From assembly GCA_030648705.1 (NCBI GenBank), contig JAUSHF010000018.1:1-27454 (forward strand): a DNA stretch of 27,454 nucleotides, given 5' to 3'. The stretch is from a bacterium. Lineage in GTDB: Bacteria > Patescibacteriota > Minisyncoccia > Phycocordibacterales > PALSA-1337. The notes beneath the pieces are model-generated. The model made no database searches. It worked only from the letters and a program-made list of their open reading frames with translations, and had not been told where the DNA came from. A program made the translations under genes and the position numbers. Positions 1-5,130 of the stretch are shown piece by piece (within the stretch, counting starts at the first letter, position 1; each line of letters starts with the position of its first letter).

Positions 1-754
1 AAGCGGGAATGCCTTTTGAAGAAATTGTGTTTGCGATGATGACAGAGGGTTTGTCCGTGACGATTTTTACTTTTTCCCAAGCGTCGTCTACTGCTTTGAA
101 ATCATGTCCGTCTATCTCTATGACATTCCAATTAAAAGCACGCCATTTATCTCCGAGTGGATTCAGGGGCATAATATTTTCAGTAAATCCGTCTATTTGA
201 ATATTATTTCTATCTATGAAAACTATGAGATTTTTTAATTTTTCTTTACCGGCGAGCATTATAGCTTCCCAATTTTGTCCTTCGTCTAATTCCCCATCAC
301 CTGTCACGACTACGAATTTTTTAATAGAGTTTTTTCCTGAATCCATTCTCTCTGCTAGAGCCATACCTACCGCTTGTGATAAACCAGAGCCGAGAGACCC
401 TGACGAAGTCTCTAAAGCTGGTAAAAATTCACGGTGTGGATGCCCTTGTAATTTTGAGCCAAATTTTCTTAAAGTTTTTAATTCAGAAATAGGAAAATAT
501 CCTCTGTGGGCTAAAGTTGCATAATACACAGGACAAATGTGCCCAGCGGAAAGTACGAATCTATCACGGTCTTTCCAATCAGGATTTTTAGGATCTTGTT
601 TTAAAGCATGAAAATATAAATAGGAAAAAATATCCGCCATATCGAGAGCTCCGGCAGTATGTCCGCTCTTTGCTTCTATTAACATTTCGATAATAGAAAT
701 GCGGATTTCTTTCGCCGTTTTTTCCAATTCTTTTATTTTCTCGTCTGATATCAT
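1..754 (-). CDS. Transketolase, N-terminal subunit/half (partial, runs off left edge)
   Basis: Translating the minus strand from ATG at 754 gives a protein starting MISDEKIKELEKTAKEIR that stays open to the window edge (251 codons). It reads as the thiamine-diphosphate-binding half of transketolase. Visible family signatures are SGHTAGALDMADIFSYLYF near the N-terminus, the RDRFVLSAGH segment, GSLGSGLSQAVGMALAERM, and the ThDP/Mg motif GDGELDEGQNWEA followed by a downstream NN. Transketolase moves two-carbon units between sugar phosphates in the non-oxidative pentose phosphate pathway. It lies 50 nt downstream of rpe on the same strand, so it is probably the third gene of the rpiB-rpe-tkt operon. 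I cannot tell whether the gene is full length or split into N and C subunits, because the 3' part is outside the window. No Shine-Dalgarno sequence is obvious; a TATTAT lies 4 nt before the ATG. Confidence 0.93.
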   Translation of the reverse strand, partial: MISDEKIKELEKTAKEIRISIIEMLIEAKSGHTAGALDMADIFSYLYFHALKQDPKNPDWKDRDRFVLSAGHICPVYYATLAHRGYFPISELKTLRKFGSKLQGHPHREFLPALETSSGSLGSGLSQAVGMALAERMDSGKNSIKKFVVVTGDGELDEGQNWEAIMLAGKEKLKNLIVFIDRNNIQIDGFTENIMPLNPLGDKWRAFNWNVIEIDGHDFKAVDDAWEKVKIVTDKPSVIIANTISSKGIPA

Positions 755-804
755 ATTTATAATATATTAAACAAATTTTTTAACTAAATATACAAATCTT
801 TAAA

Positions 805-1470
805 CTAAATATTTCGTATCTTATCGTATGCTTCGACGATATTATTACTTTCAAATAAATACGAACCGCAGACAAGTCTGGTAGCACCAGCATCTATTAA
901 ATCTTTTGCGTTTTCTAAATTTACTCCGCCGTCTACTGATATTGGTAAACTTGGGTATTTATTTCTGATTTCTTTAATTTTAGGAATGACTTCGGGTGCG
1001 TAGGGATGACCCTGATGTCCGATAACAGATATACCCATAGTTTGCACTCCACTAATCTTATCTATGTATTTCTCTATCACACTGATATCATCTTCTATTT
1101 CTAATCCTAAATATATTTCGATTCTGCCATAGAGATCATCTATTAATTGTCCTAGATTTTCAGAACTTTTCGAGTGAATTATGAGTCTAGTAGCGCCTGT
1201 AATAATCCAGTCCTCCACCACCTCTTCAGGCTTCTTCACCATTAAGTCTATTTCGTAATCCACATCTTCCCAGAATGGCATTCCCCTTTCTTCTTTAAGA
1301 ATACTTTCGAAATTCATATCTGGCTTTTTGTACGGCCACGTAGCTTCATCTGTAAAAGTCTTATCTGTAATGTCTATTTGCACTAAAGATACTAGCCCCT
1401 TAACTGAAGAAACTTTTTCTTCTAATTCAGAAAAATCTGCTGGTAAAATAGCTGGTGTAATATTAATCAT
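805..1470 (-). CDS. Ribulose-phosphate 3-epimerase-like TIM-barrel protein with altered metal ligands
   Basis: This 221-residue protein is about the usual length of the Rpe family. It starts like Rpe (ITPAILPADFSELEEKV), has an IDLMVKKPEEVVEDWI segment at residues 74-89, and ends with the phosphate-binding region SVDGGVNLENAKDLIDAGA (178-196) and CGSYLF. Rpe interconverts ribulose-5-phosphate and xylulose-5-phosphate. Known family members bind metal through two His and two Asp. By eye, the first His aligns with Gln31 and the second with Asp75, while Asp33 and Asp180 are kept. The loop that is usually NPGFGGQ is replaced by GHQGHPYAPE (151-160). The start codon overlaps the end of rpiB by 8 nt, which indicates translational coupling. 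Pathway context supports a pentose phosphate role, but the altered ligands leave exact substrate and metal use open. Confidence 0.8.
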   Translation of the reverse strand: MINITPAILPADFSELEEKVSSVKGLVSLVQIDITDKTFTDEATWPYKKPDMNFESILKEERGMPFWEDVDYEIDLMVKKPEEVVEDWIITGATRLIIHSKSSENLGQLIDDLYGRIEIYLGLEIEDDISVIEKYIDKISGVQTMGISVIGHQGHPYAPEVIPKIKEIRNKYPSLPISVDGGVNLENAKDLIDAGATRLVCGSYLFESNNIVEAYDKIRNI

Positions 1471-1945
1471 GATGTTGTGTGTGACTATGAGGTAAACATT
1501 CTATTTTTTTATTTCTTCTAATATGTCGCTCGTCTTCACTAAACGGAGTAGTGAGCCAAATTTCTACTGCTTTTAAGGCTTCTTTTTCTGTTAAAAATCT
1601 AGCGCCGAGTGAAAGTACATTAGAATTATTGTGAGTTCGTACAGCTTCTAGTACGTCTAAAGTCCCGCCATAATAAACTCCAGCCCTAACATTTTTATAT
1701 CTATTAGAAACCATTGCTTCACCTTGACCAGAAGCACCGATCACTATTCCTTTCACATGGAGCGGATCTTCCGATACTTCTTTTGCTACTTTAGAAACAT
1801 AATCTGGATAATCATCATTAAAAACTAATTCGTCAGGACCATAGTCTACCACTCGAACTTTACTAGCCCAATGCTTTTTTATAAACTCTTTAATTTTTCC
1901 TTTTAATTCAAATCCAGCGTGATCACTGGCAATAGCTATTTTCAT
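1463..1945 (-). CDS. rpiB: Ribose-5-phosphate isomerase B, Glu-base type
   Basis: The 160-residue protein starts MKIAIASDHAGFELKGKIKE, the RpiB/LacAB N-terminus with the Asp9-His10 pair, and contains RTHNNSNVLSLGAR (103-116). It isomerises ribose-5-phosphate and ribulose-5-phosphate. The loop that carries the catalytic Cys in E. coli RpiB (ICGTG) reads IGASGQGEAM here. The Cys position is Gly and Glu76 follows two residues after Gln74, matching the mycobacterial form in which a Glu acts as the base. It is the promoter-proximal gene of the rpiB-rpe-tkt operon. The ATG lies 6 nt after a TATAAT box with no Shine-Dalgarno sequence, so the mRNA is probably leaderless. The tail after IWLTTPFSEDERH is His-rich (HSHTQHHD). 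Confidence 0.92.
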   Translation of the reverse strand: MKIAIASDHAGFELKGKIKEFIKKHWASKVRVVDYGPDELVFNDDYPDYVSKVAKEVSEDPLHVKGIVIGASGQGEAMVSNRYKNVRAGVYYGGTLDVLEAVRTHNNSNVLSLGARFLTEKEALKAVEIWLTTPFSEDERHIRRNKKIECLPHSHTQHHD

Positions 1946-1957
1946 ACTAATATTATA
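1946..1957 (-). promoter_or_regulatory. -10 box of rpiB operon, 6 nt before ATG
   Basis: Minus-strand TATAAT at 1957-1952 is followed by 6 nt and then the rpiB ATG at 1945. Transcription would begin at or next to the start codon. The site is part of the self-complementary ATTATAAT, so it also reads as TATAAT on the plus strand and could serve the divergent gene at 2029. No good -35 box is visible. Confidence 0.6.
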
Positions 1958-2028
1958 ATATATTAAAAGGAAAACTAAAACGCTTGTTTATACCCACAAA
2001 GTAGATTCAAGCAAACAAAAAGGTCTTT

Positions 2029-2403
2029 ATGGAAATCAAATATGTGGTTCTGTATTTTGTGGCCGTTGCTTTCTATGGTGGAATAGGTCTGTGGATGGTT
2101 TATTATCCACTCGATCATTCCAGAAACTTGATTAAAAATCTCGCATTTGTGTCGTGGTTATCATTCGGGATTCTTTTTGGTATTTACGGTCCACTTCGAA
2201 ACGGAAGAATTATTTACGATAACCAAATCTTACAGGCTCGACCTTTGAAAGCCCAAAGACTTGAAAGGTCTTCTGCAAATGGTCGTCTGATGCGAGTAGC
2301 GATCACAAATGGAAAAGGCATCTGCATACCATACACAGTCGACGTCCTAACCAGAAGAATTACATTCTCTGGCGTAGAACTACCAGATGATTTGGAATTC
2401 TGA
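2029..2403 (+). CDS. Small orphan membrane protein
   Basis: I do not recognise this 124-residue protein. Residues 5-25 (YVVLYFVAVAFYGGIGLWMVY) and 38-55 (LAFVSWLSFGILFGIYGP) look like two membrane segments. A polar C-terminal half of about 70 residues follows, with basic patches (KAQRLERSS, LTRR) and some beta-type sequence. AAAGG sits about 6 nt before the ATG and could act as a Shine-Dalgarno sequence, unlike most genes here. The gene stands alone on the plus strand between two minus-strand units and is closed by its own hairpin terminator. Codon choice is less A/T-biased than in neighbours (several CTG, GTC and GGT codons), which could hint at transfer. The two segments and separate transcription unit are visible; function is unknown. 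Confidence 0.72.
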   Translation: MEIKYVVLYFVAVAFYGGIGLWMVYYPLDHSRNLIKNLAFVSWLSFGILFGIYGPLRNGRIIYDNQILQARPLKAQRLERSSANGRLMRVAITNGKGICIPYTVDVLTRRITFSGVELPDDLEF

Positions 2404-2429
2404 TTTCTTCACAGTAAAAATTGGTATCG

Positions 2430-2464
2430 ATCGACCTTCTCCACACGAGCAGGTCGATTTTTAT
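2430..2464 (+). terminator. Intrinsic terminator of the gene at 2029
   Basis: A perfect 8-bp stem (ATCGACCT, 13-nt loop, AGGTCGAT) runs straight into a T tract. It lies 27 nt after the stop codon of the small membrane protein. Confidence 0.82.
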
Positions 2465-2499
2465 ACTAATTCCTCAGACTTAATTATCTAAAATTTACA

Positions 2500-3048
2500 T
2501 TATTTATAAAAATCTTCTTCCTCGTAATAATACGACTGTTCCACACCCTTCATAAAGACTTCACGGTCATTAATCTTGTCGGTCAAAGCAGTGCGCAAAA
2601 GTTCCCGAATCTCAAGATCCTTCACAGGACTACGTTGCATTGCGTTCAAATAGTCAGATTTGTCGATTTTTATCCAATCGACACATTGTTTGAGATTTTT
2701 TTTCAACATCAAATCGAGCCATATTCTCATACTTCGCCCATTACCCTCCATAAATGGATGAGCGATATTCATTTCCACATATTTGGCAATAATTTGCTCA
2801 AACGTACTTTCCGGCATTTCATCGATTTTTTTCAAACTTTCTTCTAGATATAAACAAGAAGCAAAGCGAAAACCTCCTTTGCTTATATCTTTCACACGAA
2901 TGATACCAGCAAAATCGTAAAGATTCACAAATAGATATTTGTGGATCCGTTGTAAACCTTTAGAAGTTCCGACTTCAAAATTTTCAATTTCCAGACTACC
3001 AAAAAGTTCCTTAGCTCGTTCTTTGCTGATTTGGTCAATATTAGACAT
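2500..3048 (-). CDS. Fic-domain AMP-transferase, class III (self-inhibited)
   Basis: The 182-residue protein carries the canonical Fic motif HPFMEGNGRSMR at residues 97-108. The catalytic His97 and the GNGR anion-binding loop are intact. Fic enzymes usually transfer AMP from ATP to a hydroxyl side chain of a target protein. Length and layout match the stand-alone class III type represented by Neisseria meningitidis NmFic: IENFEVGTSKGLQRIHKYLF at the start, a NAMQRSPVKDLEIR segment, and a C-terminal helix with EQSYYYEEE. In that class a C-terminal (S/T)xxxE(G/N) motif blocks ATP. Here it reads Ser172-YYY-Glu176-Glu177: the inhibitory Glu is kept and the last Gly/Asn is Glu. No separate antitoxin gene is adjacent, as expected for this class. 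The target is unknown. The ATG lies 6 nt after TATAAT. The gene stands alone between a small orphan gene and the structured RNA. Confidence 0.93.
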   Translation of the reverse strand: MSNIDQISKERAKELFGSLEIENFEVGTSKGLQRIHKYLFVNLYDFAGIIRVKDISKGGFRFASCLYLEESLKKIDEMPESTFEQIIAKYVEMNIAHPFMEGNGRSMRIWLDLMLKKNLKQCVDWIKIDKSDYLNAMQRSPVKDLEIRELLRTALTDKINDREVFMKGVEQSYYYEEEDFYK

Positions 3049-3060
3049 GGTCTCATTATA
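3049..3060 (-). promoter_or_regulatory. -10 box of fic, 6 nt before ATG
   Basis: Minus-strand TATAAT at 3060-3055 is followed by GAGACC and the fic ATG at 3048. This geometry predicts a leaderless transcript. Confidence 0.6.
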
Positions 3061-3249
3061 TCATTTTTACAGATTTTTTTCTTCTATAGTGTTAGCTCTA
3101 TAAAATTCAAATTTTAAGAAACTCCGCGCGCTCACCTTTCCAAAACTCAACAAATTAAGTGCTGAAAAGGTGGACGGTTTGGTGTGAATATTTTGGTTTC
3201 AAATGGCTTACGAATACATCATAAACTAAGTGTTTAGAATAGCAAGCAA
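3061..3249. other. Intergenic stretch without a recognisable gene
   Basis: This is the start of the 760-nt gap between fic and gap. I see no coding potential. CACCTTT near 3138 is partly complementary to AAAGGTG near 3174, which could form a long-loop hairpin of no clear purpose. The rest of the gap holds the structured RNA described separately. Confidence 0.5.
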
Positions 3250-3667
3250 GAGAAAAGGCCACTTTTGAGGGTGGCCTTTAAATTCTCGTGTGGGAGAGCT
3301 CGATTAGATCGAACCTCCGTCTTTTTGCCATTGAAGGCAGAATCGTCTTACGAAGCCGTGGATGAAGATACTAAGAGTTTCTGGGCAGGAGTCTTTCGAC
3401 TCTTGCCTGTTATCCGCATCTTCACACACTTCCAGTCGAGCTATCCGATTCAAGTCCGGTGCGCTTTTTACGCCAACATCTCGCACACGATAAATCTGGG
3501 TTGTTCAAGATAGGTAAAGGTCTTGAACGTGGACTTTTTTCCAACGCTTGCAGTTATCCGCAAGAACGTAGTCCTTTATTGAAGTAGGAATGGCTTGTTG
3601 GCTGACATGCCAACACAAATGTCATTGAGCCATCTTCAATCTTCCAATAAATTTAATGTACTCTTAC
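3250..3667 (-). ncRNA. Unidentified structured non-coding RNA, about 418 nt
   Basis: This region lies between a consensus promoter (3674-3701) and an intrinsic terminator (3251-3279), both on the minus strand, and is dense in complementary segments. In plus-strand coordinates these are: 3634-3640 with 3578-3584 (7 bp); 3628-3633 with 3590-3595 (6 bp); 3609-3615 with 3596-3602 (7 bp), whose 6-nt loop 3603-3608 is fully complementary to 3619-3624, a possible pseudoknot; 3570-3574 with 3531-3535 enclosing the hairpin 3560-3564/3547-3551; 3521-3528 with 3503-3510 (8 bp); 3482-3486 with 3459-3463; 3418-3424 with 3363-3369; and 3398-3407 with 3384-3393, nine pairs around one mismatch, closed by a GAAA tetraloop. 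The 10-mer TGCGGATAAC occurs twice. I looked for RNase P RNA (GAGGAAAGTCC, ACAGAA core), tmRNA (tag ORF, TTCGANTC arm), 4.5S and group II domain V signatures and found none convincing. Short ORFs here look incidental. A very divergent known RNA remains possible. Confidence 0.75.
3251..3279 (-). terminator. Intrinsic terminator of the structured RNA
   Basis: On the minus strand AAAGGCCAC pairs with GTGGCCTTT across an 8-nt loop and is followed by a T-rich tract (TTTTCTCTT). The plus-strand reading lacks a good T run, so it serves the minus strand. Confidence 0.82.
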
Positions 3668-3673
3668 GCAACC

Positions 3674-3701
3674 AGTATAGCATACCCTATATATTTGTCA
3701 A
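3674..3701 (-). promoter_or_regulatory. Consensus sigma70-type promoter for the structured RNA
   Basis: On the minus strand a perfect -35 TTGACA (3701-3696), a 16-nt spacer and -10 TATACT (3679-3674) are present, placing the transcription start near 3667. This is one of the strongest promoters in the window, and no ORF of normal size follows it. Confidence 0.85.
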
Positions 3702-3809
3702 GCAAGTATATGTATAAATCGCTATTCTATCACTAAATAGCAATAATATGGCTATAAATATAAATTTCATCTGTATAGCAAAACAACACCCATCTAGTTT
3801 GTAAATCAA
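3702..3809. other. Intergenic stretch between gap and the RNA promoter
   Basis: A/T-rich sequence with a small inverted repeat (GCTATT, 9-nt loop, AATAGC near 3720-3740). It has no T tract, so it is not a convincing terminator for gap. Nothing else is visible. Confidence 0.4.
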
Positions 3810-4853
3810 TTATACCAAACGTCCAGCCTTGATAACATGCTCCACCAACGTATACGTATACCCCATCTCATTATCATACCACGCCATCACCTTGACTAAA
3901 TTTCCGCCGACGACGCGAGTGAATTTTAAATCAACGATAGAAGCGTGGGGGTTGCCGATGATGTCGGAAGATACTAAGTCTTCGTCCGTGACAGCGAAAA
4001 TGTTTTTCCATTTTTCTTCGTCGGAGGCATTTTTCAAAATTTCATTTACTTCTGCGACTGAAGTTTCCTTTTTAGAAATAAAAGTTACATCCACAATAGA
4101 TCCAGTCACTACAGGCACACGCATTGAAACTCCATCGAATTTTCCTGCCAATGAAGGTAAAGCTTTTGCTACAGCGATAGCGGCACCAGTAGAAGAAGGA
4201 ACTATATTCATAGCGGCCGCACGTCCTTCACGGAAATCTTTTTTATTTGGCCCGTCTACTAATCCTTGACTAGACGTATACCCGTGTACCGTATTAAGCA
4301 GAGCTTTCTCTATCCCAATAGTCTGATCTAAAATAGCTAAAAATGGTGAAGCCGCATTCGTAGTACATGAAGCATTAGAAGTAATTTTTACACCCTTCAT
4401 TAATTCTTCATTAATACCGAGAAGCACGGTCGCACCAGCCACTTCACTCTTTCCATCATCTTTTGCTGGAGCTGATATTACCACTCTCTTTGCACCTGCT
4501 TTTATATGAACGTTAGATTTCTCATATGAAGTAAAAAGACCTGTACATTCTACGACTACATCTACTCCTAATTTAACCCAAGGTAGAAGTGAAGGTTCTT
4601 TCTCACTCAAATATGCGATCTCCTGTCCATTTACGATTAAAGCCGGACTTCCTTCTTCTGCGGTTCGAACTTTAATATCTAATCCACTCGCTCTGTATGC
4701 AGTATCATATTTTAAGAGATACGCCATATTCTTAATATCACCTAGATCATTTACTGCTACGATTTCGATTTCGTCTGGTCGAGCTAAGGCTACTTTTAAA
4801 AATGCTCTACCAATTCTACCGAAACCATTTATTGCAACTTTTATTTTTTTCAT
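3810..4853 (-). CDS. gap: Glyceraldehyde-3-phosphate dehydrogenase, type I
   Basis: The 347-residue protein has the family layout: an N-terminal Rossmann motif INGFGRIGRAFLK (8-20), the NAD-site region VNDLGD (34-39), and the active-site loop SNASCTTNAASP (159-170) with catalytic Cys163. His190 in NTVHGYTSSQGLVDGPN acts with it. The substrate-binding stretch REGRAAAMNIVPSSTGAA (208-225) is also present. It oxidises glyceraldehyde-3-phosphate to 1,3-bisphosphoglycerate in glycolysis. Length is slightly above the usual 330-340. It is a single-gene unit here; phosphoglycerate kinase and triosephosphate isomerase are not adjacent. TATAAT lies 6 nt before the ATG, with no Shine-Dalgarno sequence. 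The gene is divergent from the 55-residue membrane protein, with only 39 nt between the two start codons. Confidence 0.97.
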   Translation of the reverse strand: MKKIKVAINGFGRIGRAFLKVALARPDEIEIVAVNDLGDIKNMAYLLKYDTAYRASGLDIKVRTAEEGSPALIVNGQEIAYLSEKEPSLLPWVKLGVDVVVECTGLFTSYEKSNVHIKAGAKRVVISAPAKDDGKSEVAGATVLLGINEELMKGVKITSNASCTTNAASPFLAILDQTIGIEKALLNTVHGYTSSQGLVDGPNKKDFREGRAAAMNIVPSSTGAAIAVAKALPSLAGKFDGVSMRVPVVTGSIVDVTFISKKETSVAEVNEILKNASDEEKWKNIFAVTDEDLVSSDIIGNPHASIVDLKFTRVVGGNLVKVMAWYDNEMGYTYTLVEHVIKAGRLV

Positions 4854-4892
4854 ATTTTAATTATAGCAATATGATGTGATATAATCTAGCAA
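4854..4892. promoter_or_regulatory. Divergent gap / small-protein promoter region
   Basis: Two opposing -10 boxes lie in 39 nt: minus-strand TATAAT at 4865-4860, 6 nt before the gap ATG, and plus-strand TATAAT at 4880-4885, 7 nt before the ATG at 4893. The two promoters must overlap, so polymerase binding at one could affect the other. Confidence 0.65.
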
Positions 4893-5060
4893 ATGGACAC
4901 GAAGAAATTAGTTTGGATTTTTATGTTTCTCGGCTCAGCTATCGGAGGTTATGTTCCGGAGCTTTGGGGAGCTTCAATGTTTTCCTTTTCATCTATGATA
5001 TTAGGTGCTGTCGGAGCACTACTTGGCATATATATTGGCTTTAAACTTAGTCGCTGGTAA
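4893..5060 (+). CDS. Small two-segment membrane protein, 55 aa
   Basis: A short ORF encodes 55 residues starting MDTKKLVWIFMFLGSAIGGY and ending GIYIGFKLSRW. It has two hydrophobic segments, about residues 6-20 and 32-50. Both contain spaced small residues (GSAIGG; GAVGALLGIYIG), as in glycine-zipper membrane hairpins, and a KLSRW tail. Small proteins of this look are known from candidate-phyla genomes, but I assign no function. The start is supported by TATAAT 7 nt upstream, giving a leaderless arrangement. It lies 70 nt upstream of rnr on the same strand but rnr has its own -10 box, so co-transcription is only possible, not required. Confidence 0.75.
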   Translation: MDTKKLVWIFMFLGSAIGGYVPELWGASMFSFSSMILGAVGALLGIYIGFKLSRW

Positions 5061-5117
5061 ATAAGATCAGCACAAAAAAATCATTCTGAAAAGATAGCAT
5101 AAGCGTAATATTTGTGC

Positions 5118-5130
5118 TATACTGTCAAGT
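5118..5130 (+). promoter_or_regulatory. -10 box of rnr, 7 nt before GTG start
   Basis: TATACT at 5118-5123 is followed by GTCAAGT and the GTG start at 5131. No clear -35 box is seen. Confidence 0.55.

Noticed and set aside
3445..3459. tRNA T-arm-like sequence (plus strand CCGATTCAAGTCCGG)
   Set aside because: No acceptor stem, anticodon arm or D arm around it, and the key 53-61 pair is mismatched.
3265..3513. Open reading frames on both strands inside the structured RNA region (also 3304-3486 minus)
   Set aside because: They overlap the predicted RNA helices, lack family resemblance and start signals, and fit chance opening in a G+C-richer segment.
3250..3667. Reading the RNA as tmRNA or RNase P RNA
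   Set aside because: A CGTAAAAAGC stretch and a GGAAAAAAGTCC stretch faintly recall tmRNA and RNase P, but there is no tag ORF ending in a stop after Ala-Ala, no tRNA-like 3' end with CCA, and no matching 3' P4 strand.
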